A stretch of DNA of 64,000 nucleotides from contig CM057235.1 in NCBI GenBank assembly GCA_029891385.1, positions 13,871,001 through 13,935,000 of the forward strand. The letters are read 5' to 3'. Under the pieces are notes generated by a model that worked only from the letters and a program-made list of their open reading frames with translations, was not told the DNA's origin and ran no database searches. Within the stretch, counting starts at the first letter, position 1, and each line of letters begins with the position of its first letter. Positions 36,862 through 48,199 of the stretch are shown piece by piece. Source of the stretch: Erythroxylum novogranatense. Its lineage: Eukaryota; Streptophyta; Magnoliopsida; Malpighiales; Erythroxylaceae. Both the position numbers and the translations under genes were made by a program.

Positions 36862-39800
36862 TGTTGGACCCCGAACCTTGAGTGACAATTTGACTATGAT
36901 CAAGTGGATGAGTTGATTGAAATTAAGTTGAAGATCATGAAATAAAGAGAGAAAGTATGAAAATATGAAAAATTGTGTAATAGTTGACTTTCTGGCCTTT
37001 GAAGGTTGACTTTTGATTAAGGCAAAATTTGAGAAAATGATCTACATGAAACTTGTAGATTATGTTGAGAGCTTTTTGTGGACATAAAGTTTGTAATTTT
37101 TCGTTATCGGGAGTGAAAGTTATGATCAGTCAAAGTTTATGTTTGATCGGGTTTGAATTTTATATTGGTTGGAACTTTGACTGAGAAATTAACCTAGTTA
37201 GAGGTTAATTGAGCTTTGATGTTCTTCATGAAAATTGAAGGATTTGTTTTGATCTTTATTTCGATATAAAGTATGCAATTTTTTTGATCTCGGAAAATTA
37301 AGTTATGATTTTTACAAGCTTGTATAGAGAATAGTATTTTTGACCGGAAAATGGACTCCCGTAGGAGTTGAATTGAGTTTTATGTTTTTCTTGGAAGATT
37401 TAGAGCTTCTCTCAAGCTTTCTATAGAGACTAAGTTTGTCAAAATCGGAGTTCGGGATTAAAAGTTATGAATTTTGGAAGTTTAGAGGAAAAAAAAAAAA
37501 AAAGTTTTAGCGCCTCGCTAGGCGACGCCTCGCGAGGCGAGGCGGCGTCCTTCGCCCTCGCGAGGCAAGGCTCGCCTCACGAGTGTCGCCTCGCTAGGCG
37601 ACGCCTCCTCTAGCGAAGCGGGCGTCTCGCCTCGCGAAGGCGTCTCGCCTCTGAAGGGAGGCGTCTCGCCCTCATGACGGCGCCTCGCCTCATGAGTTAG
37701 GCGTCCGTCTGCATCTGACGCCGCTTTTGTTTCTGAAATTGTTTTGATTTCTTTGTTTTAATCCGACCTTTGCTCACTATTTTGCTTATATCTTTCCGTC
37801 CGACATCCGATTGAGTTGATTCTTTTGCGTTGGATTCCTAAGACATTGAATTTCATTTTATAAGAAATTTAGAACTTTTGAGATTAAATTAATGGTGATT
37901 AATTTAATCAAAGTGAGTCGGGAAATTTTCCGAGCATGATTCAGTGTTTTGTGAAATTCGGGATCTGTAGAGATCCGATTGAAGCGATTCTTGAGGGGAA
38001 ATAAAGATAAGACAAGGGGCTACAAATCATATGAAGACATGAAATGTCAATTTTGCCCTTAGGACTTTTAATTTTTGAATTTAAGTTCGGATTAGGGTGA
38101 AATTTTTGGATTGGGAACACCTGAGAGTAATTTGAGTATAACTTTTGATCTGGGAATCGAAATGAGACGATTCTTGTTTTGAATTAAACTAGAGACATAA
38201 GGCTACAATTGTTATGAAGACATCGAGTTTTAGTTCTGGGATGAAGAATGTGAAATTTTGGACGGAAATAATCGTACATAAGAAATGTGTTAGAATATGG
38301 ATTTTTCCGCACTGTTTCGCACGTAACTTTTGATGTGGTGCTCGGAATTGAGCGCGGTCAGTGGCGTTGGATTCGTATGAGTGAGAGGAACATTTCTCGA
38401 GAAGGAAGTTTTGACAAATTTCTTCAAATCGATAGTGCGAATCAAACCGCAAGTAAGTGTAATTTTAAGTTTTGAATGGAGGGCAAAATGGTCATTTGAC
38501 CATCAATTAATGAAACACATACAAGAGATGTCGTTTTGGCTTATTAAAAGCCACGAAAGTGGCTGGAAATTTCCAGAGAAAAGAAGAAGAAATAAGAAGA
38601 AGAAAGAAGTGTGGAGTTTCGGGTGATGGAGGAAAAGATGAGAGAGAAAGAGATTTTTGATTTTTTCTACTTGTTTCTTAAGGATTTTGGGATGGTTCCA
38701 AGAGAGAAAAAGATAGAGGAGCATAAGAGCTTCTTCATGAGCCAAGAAAATTCGAATTTGCAAGAGAAAGAGGTAAGAGAAATTTTTCTACTTTGAGATT
38801 TTGATTAATTTTCGGTTTAGAATTATGACATATGAGATGGGTTTATGATTTATGAAGTTAATTTTGAAATATATGCTTTAGGCTGGGTTTAATTTTGGAT
38901 GGAAAATTGAGTAAAGTTTAGGCTAAATTTTATGATGAAGAATTTTGAGATATTTTGGTGTAGAATTATAGGAAATATGATGAATTGATGATATATGAAA
39001 TCAATTTTGAAGAATTGGTATTTTATGGTATTGAATTTGGATAAATTGGTTTAGACCAATTTTAAGATTTGGGATTTTGAAATTGAGGATTTAAATAGTT
39101 TGGAATTAATGTGAATTGAGGAATTGTGAGATTAATTTTGAAAATTAAGTTATTTATGAGATTGAATTCGAAAGTGTCTTGGTTTAGGCCAATTTTGAAA
39201 ATTGGGATTTTCAAAATTGAAGATTGAAATAGCTTGAATGTAAATGGAATTGGTGAATTCTAAGTTGATTGTGAAAATTAAGTATTTTCGATGTGAAATT
39301 TGGATGATTATGGTTTAGGTTTTGGTATTGTGGAAGAGAGAAAAGCAAGGATCAATTGGAGCTTGAAATCAAGTTTCCGCAAAATTGAGGTGGGTAGCAT
39401 ATTTATATTTTGATTTGTGAGCATTATGCAATTTTGAAAAATTAAAGAAAGCAATTTTGAAAAATAAAGAAAGCAAAAATGTGAAAATTTTGACAAATTA
39501 TTGTTTTGTAAAGGTTTGAAATTCTGATTTCCGAATGTTTTCTGAAAGATTATTATAAGTTTGAATTCATTGCTTTCAATGATTCGATAAACCGATAGAA
39601 ATTTCTGAAAATGCATTTGTTGTGTATGCATTATTCAATTGTTGAAATTATTGTTTGATTGAATGTTTTGATTGTTGAATTTAGTGAATGATAGACTGAA
39701 TAAATTGAGTGGTATGCATTTTTGGGGAAAATTTTGAAGAAAAGTACGAAATTGAAAAGTGCCTTCGGGCAATCCGACTTTTCGTTTTCGATTATGTGTT

Positions 39801-41310
39801 ATGTGGGTTTGGTAGGTCCCTTGGTGAGTCAGTGCTGTCTCTATGTGTATAGCCTTCTCCAGGCTGCCTGCTAGTGGCACGGAGCTCCGATTTCGGACTC
39901 CTTCACGGCTACACTGGACCGCAATGCGGGAAAGTGTAGATGCGTTCACGATCACGATTGCAGACCGCTATGCGGACTGCATGCGAAGACGCTCTGCTTG
40001 GACCCAGCCGCACCATTCGATATGTTATGTGTTTTGTTTTGTTTTTGTGTTCTGCATTCTTGTTTTTAAAGTGAGAAATGAAAATTGAAATTATGTTGCA
40101 TTCATATTTATGAAGAATTCGAGAATTTTGAAAAATGAGAAAAATGAGGTTTTTATGAAAAGTTTGGAAAACTTGAAAAGAGTTTGAGAGAAATATTTCA
40201 AAGTTGAAAAGTTTGAAACATTAGCCCTTTTGGCAAAAAGTTTATAAAGAAACGTTTTCTGCTTATATATCAGTTTATAAATGTGTTATCCACGAGCTTT
40301 CGAGCTCACCCCCCCTTTCATCCCCATCTCCAGGTTTCGAGCAGGAGATCGGATGAAAGAATGTGAAGACGTATGTCAAGACGTCAGTTTCGACATTTGA
40401 ATACGTTGGTTTTTGAGAAATTTGGATCTTGTGTATGAATATGTTTATGACTTTAGATAAGTTTGGAAAAAGGTATTTGTGTATAAAGTTGAGTATTGTG
40501 AATGAATGAGAAATTTGTATATGAAATTATGAATAATTTGGGAACATATATGTATGATTGATTTGGGAATGCGATTGAACTATGAGAATAGTAGATTGAA
40601 TGACAAGTATGAGAATGTTTTAGAAATAGGTTTGTGATTATCTGCTGATATCCCGGACGGAGGGTCCGGTGGATTCTGATGTGTGTGTGATTGTTTGGAA
40701 ATTTTAGAAGTGTTGTTTTGAACACTTGCGGGTTTGGAGTTAGGATAAAGGCGTAGTTATCTTGTCAAAATTTCGATAAAATCTGGATAAAATGTAATTT
40801 GAGATTCGTATGGATTTATATAAGATTATGTATGATCTGTATGGATTGAAGATGATTTGGATATGATTGAGTAACGAGAAAAGAAATGAGAATAAGAAAG
40901 AAAAAATTCATAACGGATTTTGGAACGCCTTAGATCCCCAACGCGCTTCGTTTCATGTTCTTTGCTTATGCACGGATGTCGGAAAGTGTTTCAGCTTACA
41001 TTGATTTGTTTGCTTACTTTGTTTTCTATCCGAATTGATTTGCATTCGATTCGATCCCTTTAAACTATTCGTTCCGCTTTGTGATTCAGATGCGATTATT
41101 TCGCTTCGCTATATTCGATTGAATCTGTTCGTTTGATCCGCTTGCATTTGCTTCCGCTTCGCTACTTTCGGATTTGTTCGCTTCCGCATTTCGCAATTTC
41201 GATCCGAAATTTCTGTCTCCTTCGCCTGCTTCCATTGAATCCGTCATTCGTTCTTTTTGTTAAGTTTATTCGGTTCGGTTGGGATCCGGTTCCCGGATCG
41301 GGTCTCAACA
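36862..41310 (+). repeat. LARD LTR copy 3, 4,449 bp
   Basis: Same ends as copies 1 and 2, followed by the TTATT target duplication at 41311-41315. The GC island is at about 37511-37700. Minor differences from copy 2 are indels in homopolymers and in the CpG-rich block near 39830-40010. Confidence 0.88.
37511..37700. repeat. GC-rich island in LTR copy 3
   Basis: CGCCTCGCTAGGCG, CCTCGCGAGG and CTCATGA units. The order differs from copies 1 and 2, so the block has been rearranged independently of the rest of the LTR. Confidence 0.8.
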
Positions 41311-43479
41311 TTATTAGTATGTTGTTATTAGCAATTAATGATTAACTTTTATTTTTTCTTAACTAAGACGAGGTAAGTGGAAGACGAGGTCGTGGTCTTA
41401 CTAAACACCCAAAAGTATACACGTAAATGTGGGGAAAAACCTAAAATTATTATTGCTAAGGGAATTAACAAGCCTGTTGGGGAGCATAGTTCAAAACATG
41501 CAACTCAGATTAGGGTTTTGATTCGACTTGAAGCCTCAATACAAGTTGAGGGCTGGGCAAACATTCCAAAAGATAAAAAAGAATATATTTTCAGAAAGTT
41601 GGTTGTAAATTTTTTTTCTATTCACTTTACTAATATATTTTTTAAATTTTTTATGATATAATATAATGTAACATATCTCTATTTTTCTCATTGTAGAATA
41701 AGCTAAGTTATGAAGTGGATGAGCCACATGTTGTTCAGTGCATATGGAAATCATTTGCCAGGCAATATTCCACTTTTTGTTCTAATGCTCGTAGATATTT
41801 TCAAAAAATTGAAGCTGAAGGTGATCTGGTGTTGGCGAAACAAAGTATTTATGTAAAACTTTCTACTCGTCCTAATGATTGGCTTTGGTTGTGCGACTTT
41901 TGGGAGACAAAAAATTTTAAGGTATATATTATCATTTTATTTAAATTTGATATTTATAATAAATGCACTAGAATTTTATTTATAGATTACTTAAAAAAAT
42001 TTATATAATAATTCTAAACTATTTGATGTATTGTAGAAAATCTCAGTGACTCAATCCAACAATAGGAAAAAAAATGAAACACAAACACAAATTGGGGACG
42101 AAATCTCTTTCATCACATCAATACGAGCATGTAATTAGTTACTTCATTCATTTTTCCTTTTTTTCAAAATTATATAATTATATAAATACTTTGTTATTTG
42201 CAATTTCTATGTTACAGAATTTGGATGATATTGATATGTACGAGGCTCAATTTTACAATCCTAAAATGGGATGGGCCGATGAAGAGGTTGAGGCGAATTA
42301 TGTAAGTTGTAGTTTATATTTTTAATTTTTATGTTTAATTTCTATGGAAAAACTGTAAGTATCTCATTGAACAACCGGTGCAACTCCATTGGTAAAGCCG
42401 ACTGAGACAAATTCTCATATTTCATTTGCAAACAATTGGATATAGATTCTTTACTCCAACCTTATTTAGATTATGTATCATCTTTATATTTAAAAACAAC
42501 AAATTTTTTAATTTTTGGATAACAGGTTGAAATGAAAAAATTGCGAGAAGAACAAGAAAATTTACCAAAGGATGTTCCTCGTATGAATGCAGAACAAATC
42601 TGCATCCAAGTGCTAGGATAAAATTCTATGTATGCCAAATCAAAAGGACTGTCTAAAAAAATTAATCATGACTCTACTTTCGAGACATCATCAAATCGAG
42701 TACGATTAGAAGAGGAGTTGGCATCTACGTAAGAGGAATTGGAGAGTACAAAGGTAGAGTTAGCTCTGCAAAAAACCACTATTGAAGCCATGGTGAAATG
42801 CGTTGAAAAGATGACAGGCAGAAGTTTTTCTGAAATCATTAATCAATCTGATTGGTAAGTGTTTTTTATATCCAATTATTATGTTAACTTTTTCTTCTAT
42901 CTTTTACGAAGATGGAAGTTAGTTTATTTTATGAATTAATTATTTTGGTTATAATTTATGCTTTTTTTAATGCAGATGTAATGTGAAGTAGGGACTTGGG
43001 AGCCATTTAACGGACTACTTTTTAATTTTTATTATTATTTTAGTTTGTTTAATGGATCAATGAAAGAAAAGTAGATTGAAAGAAATTCATATTGAGAGAA
43101 GATTTCAATGTGTTAGGACTCATATGATAGTAATATGCTATTTTCTATTGTTTGGTTTCCAAATTTAGGTTTACAAGTTAGATTGTATAACTAAAAATTT
43201 ATGCTTAACTTTTGATTTTTTAATGAAAAGATATTGACAATAATATGTATATTTATGTACTAAATAAAAGTTCACTAATTTAATTAACTAAAGGTAAATA
43301 AAATATGAAATTACCAAACAATAAATTTTATTAGATAACTTCTTTCCTCAAATGAAAATATATTTTGAATTATAAAATTAATATAAATTAAATAATAATA
43401 ATTAATTATTATAAGAACAAACCTTAAAACTAATTTAAACTATATGGACCGAATCTAAAGAACTCTTTTCATCTTTTCT

Positions 43480-43900
43480 AAAATACTTAGCGACAAATTA
43501 TTTTGTTGCTATAAATACTTCTTTAGCAATCATATAATGTGGTTGCTGTAAAGAAATCATGTAAATTTAGAAACCAAATTTATCGATTTCTAATGAAAAA
43601 TTTGAAATACTTTTAGTGACCACTTAATAGTTGATTGTTAATTTGGTTGTTATTAATAATTTTCTATAGCAACCATTAAAGTTGTCGCTAAAATTGTTAG
43701 GTTTGGTCATTATATTATTATCCATGAATTGTAAGTTTTAGTGACCATCTATAGCCACCAAGTATTGATTGATCTGTAAAAATATACGTAACTTATATAT
43801 TGCAACCAAATAATTTTTTGTTGCAAAATGTATATAATTAGCAACCATTTTACTATGGTTGCTGAGAATTTGGTTGCTGAAACCAAATTTTCTTATAGTG
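43480..43900. repeat. CACTA right subterminal and terminal repeats
   Basis: Motifs GCAACCA, TGGTTGCT and CGACAA recur on both strands up to the terminal TTTCTTATAGTG. They mirror the left end, as expected for TNPA binding sites. Confidence 0.8.
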
Positions 43901-43989
43901 TATGAAATAATTAAACAATCATATATTTAAGCACATATCAATAAGAATATATAGAGATAGATCTAAAAGTTGCTTGGTTTTTTTTCAAT

Positions 43990-44462
43990 CCACATACATA
44001 GACAAGATGCTAAAAAGGTTTAGCATAGAGCAGTCCAAGAAAGGTTATCTATTCATGATGCATAGGATTAGACCCTCGAATTCTATATATCTAAAGACAT
44101 AAGATAAGAGGACTCGTATGAATTTGATCGCTTATGCTTTGGTCATGGTATCAATCATGTATGCTATGTTATGTACAGAAACTGATGTATCATATGTTCT
44201 AAATGTTACGAGCAGATACTAGTCAGATCCTAGTGAGAGTCATTGGGTAGCTGTCAAGAATATCCTTAAGCACTTGAAAAGTAATAAGGATATATTCTTG
44301 GTATATTGAGAAGGATAGCTTTGTGTGAGCGGGTATATAGATGCTAATTTCCAATTTGACAAGGATGACTCTAGATCCTATTCAGGATATATTATCGCAC
44401 TGAATGGTTGAGTAGTTAGTTGGAAAAGTTCCAACATAAAAGAGTCGAAACTTTTGAAGATG
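43990..44462 (+). pseudogene. Ty1/copia fragment: end of RT and RNase H
   Basis: Readable with a few breaks: YIDKMLKRFSIEQSKKG, SIMYAMLCTETDVSYVLN, ESHWVAVKNILKHLK, GYIDANFQFDKDDSRS and GYIIALNG.VVSWKSSN. This is the linker and RNase H start of a copia element, closest in wording to the Tork-type lineages. Several stops are present and no LTR was found beside it. It adjoins the CACTA right end. Confidence 0.78.
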
Positions 44463-44649
44463 GTGCATAAATTTTATGCAATCCAAATTTAAAGAAGTTG
44501 GTTTTAGATTATCCTACCAGATAGAACTCAACCTTTGAGATGTTAGATTCGGCAATCCCATAGGCATAGCTATTTATTAGACTAGCAGAAAGGGATTCTC
44601 AATATACCTACATACCATCAGAGGATTAATGAGACTTGGCTAGAGAACT

Positions 44650-45215
44650 CTGTATGAAGTTGAAATTATTTAATAATTGGACTGAATTATTCTCAGGAAC
44701 AAAATATTCAACTTCGCACTATATCTTTAGCACTATGTCTAATATAAAACATGTTTTATCATTGTGGATGTTGAACTCCAATGCAGTGATTTGGACTATA
44801 GTGGAACAGATGGTGGAGAAGTTTAATTATTATTGGTCTAAGGTTAGAGATATTGTCACAATATTATATGTATTGGACGGATTCGAGATATAAGATGGAT
44901 GGGGTTGAATATATTTATAATGGATTGTACAGTGGTGAAGCTCAAATGTGTCTACATATAATAAAACAATTATTGTATCAATTGTTTCATGATTATGAAG
45001 TCAAAATGCATCAAACTCATGATCGGGATGCAGGCAGTTCAACTCAGACTTTTGTTTCAAGTTTGACCTTTTCTTTTATCCCATTATTGACATATTCTCT
45101 TTCAATTTTTTTTAAAAAAAGGGATATGATTTCTTACAATATGATGGAGTTAGATAAATATTTTTTTGCAGATTTGTTCTTTAAAATGAAGCTGAGTTGT
45201 TCGATATATTGTTAT
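44650..45215 (+). pseudogene. hAT transposase fragment
   Basis: Two overlapping frames together give SLWMLNSNAVIWTIVEQM, KFNYYWSKVRDI, VLD then RYKMDGVEY, and LLYQLFHDYEVKMHQ. This is the middle to C-terminal part of plant hAT transposases (the RNase H-like region with the V-L-D-P-R-Y-K-M motif). A frameshift falls exactly at that motif near 44880. ELDKYF near 45140-45160 resembles the start of the C-terminal dimerisation domain. The N-terminal BED finger was not found. Confidence 0.7.
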
Positions 45216-45499
45216 AGTGGAAGAGATCAGCATAGAATGATCCGATCTTGTAAAACATTACACAGGACTTGTTACCTATTCCATCATCCACTACTACTTC
45301 AGAGTCTACATTTAGTACTAGTGGTCGGGTCATTACTCCTTATCATGATCGACTTCATTGTCTCACTGTGGAAGCCCTTTTGTGTACTTAAAGTTGGTTA
45401 AATAATGAAGATATTGATGGTAAATTCTTTTTTTAATAGATTTATTTTATCTATCTTTATATTATCTTACCTAATATTATGTTTTTTATTTTTCTATAG

Positions 45500-46327
45500 T
45501 CACAAGTATTAATGCGAAGGGGACTAGTGAAATTAATCAACGAATTGAAGGTTATTTTGATCAAATATATGAAGATGAAGGTATTTTAATTTTCTTTTAT
45601 TTAATATTACATTACTAAATATTCTTTTATTTAATATTATATTATGTTTGTACATACGTAAGATTAGATCCAAATTGTTGACGATTTTACTAACAAGTAC
45701 AATTAGTCAATTACATGATGTTCTCTTAGTCTCAACTCTTCATCTATCTAACATGATATTATTTTAATTTTGTAAATTGTATCAACTCTTATAAAATGGT
45801 TTAGATAATCATTCGTGTACAAAAATAAATTCTATAGTTAATGAATTTGGTTTTATAAATTCTCTTTATAAAGTTAATCAATTATTTAAGAAAATTTAAA
45901 TTTTGTAATTAATTGAATTGAAATTCTTAAGTATAACTATTAACTTAATGACTTTTCATACAAATTTCTAATTAATTGAATTAAAATTCCTAATTAATCA
46001 TACTAATAAATATATCTCAAGATTTTAATTTTAAAATGTATTTTCTGATTAATGATATGCAATATATGTAGCGCCATTCAGTCTAAACCTGACTTAATGA
46101 CTTTTAATGCAAATTGTGTTAATATTTAGCTCATTATATCTAAAATATCACTTAAAACATTAAGAACTTAGTGATATTACACTTTTATTTAATGACTTAT
46201 AGTTTTATTCAAATGAAATATTAATTGGTTTAAATAAAAAATATAAATATTTTGTAATTTAATGTTCGATAAAATTAATAACTTTATTATATCATAATTA
46301 TATGTTGTTATAATTTAAAGTTGTGAC
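45500..46327. other. AT-rich DNA, no gene recognised
   Basis: A short exon-like piece at about 45501-45580 follows a TATAG and reads SINAKGTSEINQRIEGYFDQ, unidentified. The rest shows nothing beyond AT-rich sequence. Confidence 0.4.

Positions 46328-46414
<87 letters not shown>
46328..46414. repeat. (TA)n microsatellite, about 87 bp
   Basis: Uninterrupted TA dinucleotides between ACATAA and GTATGC. Confidence 0.97.
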
Positions 46415-46418
<4 letters not shown>

Positions 46419-47348
46419 TGCTTATAACACTCTCACGACAAGAAGGATTTAAAGTTAAACTTATATCAAGCTTTCAAGTATTAACAAACTTTTAGCTAGA
46501 GCAACTTAGGAATCAATCTTTTAATATTAGAATTTAAAAATAGAAAAAATTATGAATATAAATTTAGATTAATTAGAATATAATGATTTTAGAGAAAAGT
46601 AAAAGAACTATTTTCAAAAGTATTAAAATAATAATATATAAAACATATCAAAAGTAGTTATAAAACGTATTTGCTTTTATAACTCAATTACTTATATATT
46701 GTTTTGGAATTGATACATTAGGATTAATAAAGTGATTAATTTATTTTAAGATTAATATAAATACATATATACATAATGTATATATTGAGTAACTATGAAA
46801 ATAAAATAAAAAGTTTAAATGTGTTAAGATTAATCATGATATTAATTAATTTTTTTAATATGTGTAATAAAAATATAAAATTTTACAATGATTATTTAAT
46901 AATAGATTGATATGAAAAGACAATAATATTTATACAACTATACAAGTAAAACAAATAACAATAACTATATCAATTAAGAGTTTTGTACATAATTTATAAA
47001 AACATTAAGAGTCTGAAAATATTATATTATAAATTTAATAAACTTATTTTTATAAAATCATATTAGAAATATAATAATTTACTAAACGTGTAAAAATAAT
47101 ATTTGAAATAAATTCATTGTAATTAGATAATAACTTTTTTACATTTACATTATAATTAATTTTTATTATAAAATTACAAAATTAAAATTAAATTCTCTTG
47201 TTTGTAGGAAATAATTATGACGGCATTATCGATGCTACATATTTTTAATAAATATATATATAATTTAAGAATTTTAAAAAATACAACTACATCTTTTTTA
47301 AATTTCCTTAAAATAAATATATAAAATTTTTTTAAAATATATTAACAA
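46415..47348. other. AT-rich DNA, no gene recognised
   Basis: I see no long open frame and no repeat family in this stretch. It probably is the interior of the hAT element. Confidence 0.4.
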
Positions 47349-47550
47349 CCAGGCCAATTGAGGCCCAACTGGCTACCCATGGCCTGGGCGGGCCTCCTAG
47401 GCTGAGTCACATATCGGTTGGCTTTGACCCGCCCATGGGCCATTTATGGCTGACTCAGGCCGGGCCACAGGTCAGATCATTCTGTCCCGCTCACAAATTT
47501 GTTTCGCCAGGTCAATGGCCCAAGCCCAGCCCTGTTCGTTGATACCCTTA
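47349..47550. repeat. hAT-like GC-rich terminal region
   Basis: After 1.8 kb of AT-rich DNA comes a GC-rich block with GGCCTGGGCGGGCCT and GGCCCAAGCCCAGCC, ending CGTTGATACCCTTA. Read on the minus strand the end is TAAGGGTATCAACGAACAGGGC. This resembles the TAGGGGTGTCAA...GGGC termini of plant Ac-like hAT elements. With the hAT transposase fragment upstream on the plus strand, it is a reasonable right end. The left end and the 8-bp target duplication were not found. Confidence 0.45.
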
Positions 47551-48199
47551 TTTATTGTTGCTTAGTCCATCTAAAAAAACATTTTAAAAATAAACAAAAG
47601 ATAATATTTGATATTCCTGGATTATTTGGATGTTCTAAAATTATCCCAACAGATATTATGCCTATCTCATATAGAAATAATATACAGTTATGTGAGAACA
47701 TTATTTGAAAATCAAAATTAAATTTAGATATTTTAAATTGCAGCAGTTTATCATCTTATTTTGGAATAATATAAACACAAGTACAAACACATGTGCTTGT
47801 ACTTTTTCAGTTTTTTGTATTCTTACAAACTGACGTTCGCTAGAATTCAAACCCCGTGTATGGTTACTATCCCCGTATATGGGGACAGATAACAAAACAA
47901 AATAATCTTTTCCATCATATGTGTTTGGCTGATGTCTCCAAGATTTTGTCCTCTGTCCCTGATAGACAGAGAAAACAAATCCTGTCCATTCAAAAACTGA
48001 AGGACAAAAAACGTTGTCTCTTGTCTCGATATGAAAAACAAAAATACTGTCCAACTTACCCCTCTCGTCTATCTCTCCCAAGCCCATCTCTCCTCTGTCG
48101 CACACTTGGCATCGCTCTAGGCTTCTCTGTCGCATGGTGGGACTCTCTTCCCCAAGACGTTCGCGAGGATTGTCAAGTAAGTGATGGTTTGTTTTGCTG

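Larger units (their letters stand above)
26746..41310 (+). mobile_element. LARD-like array LTR-internal-LTR-internal-LTR, 14,565 bp
   Basis: Three LTRs of 4.4-4.5 kb (TGTTGGACCCCGAACC ... GGGTCTCAACA) alternate with two internal regions of 632-634 bp. Each internal region has a tRNA-Met primer site at its left and a polypurine tract at its right. The whole is flanked once by TTATT (26741-26745 and 41311-41315), so it is one insertion. No gag or pol is coded. Before the last polypurine tract the sequence TTCGAGGACGAAATTC is a remnant typical of the Tekay pol 3' end. The copies are very similar, so the array is young. It lies in an intron of the CACTA TNPA-like gene. Confidence 0.9.
26325..42991 (+). 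pseudogene. CACTA TNPA-like gene (Transposase_24 type), split by a nested LTR array
   Basis: Likely exons are 26325-26439, 26523 to about 26597, 26663-26707, 41368-41601, 41697-41921, 42037-42130, 42218-42301, 42526-42854 and 42976-42991, most with GT...AG borders. The 5' exons give a charged, low-complexity N-terminus. Exons from 41368 carry the plant En/Spm Transposase_24 pattern: INKPVGEHSSK, VVQCIWKSFARQY, DWLWLCDFW, then NRKKNETQTQ. A Glu/Lys coiled-coil tail ends in SEIINQSDW. TNPA proteins bind subterminal repeats, which this element has in plenty. Two in-frame TAA codons (42619-42621 and 42730-42732), a probable frame break near 41440 and a 14.6-kb array inside the third intron indicate a pseudogene. 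Confidence 0.7.
14735..43900 (+). mobile_element. CACTA (En/Spm) transposon, 29.2 kb, with nested insertions
   Basis: The left end CACTATAAGAAAAATT (14735) and the right end AATTTTCTTATAGTG (to 43900) are inverted copies: 13 bases match perfectly and about 25 of the next 31 agree. The 3-bp target duplication TAT stands at 14732-14734 and 43901-43903, the size CACTA elements make. Both ends carry dense subterminal repeats of GCAACCAA / TTGGTTGCT type. Inside are a TNPA-like gene (plus strand), a transposase-associated-like exon, captured gene pieces, a solo LTR and a LARD-like array. Without the two nested LTR insertions the element would be about 10.3 kb. No Transposase_21 core was found, so it looks nonautonomous. 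Confidence 0.9.

Noticed and set aside
47701..48135. Minus-strand 144-codon frame
   Set aside because: It overlaps the probable Harbinger left end, has no family resemblance and its complement looks like an untranslated leader.
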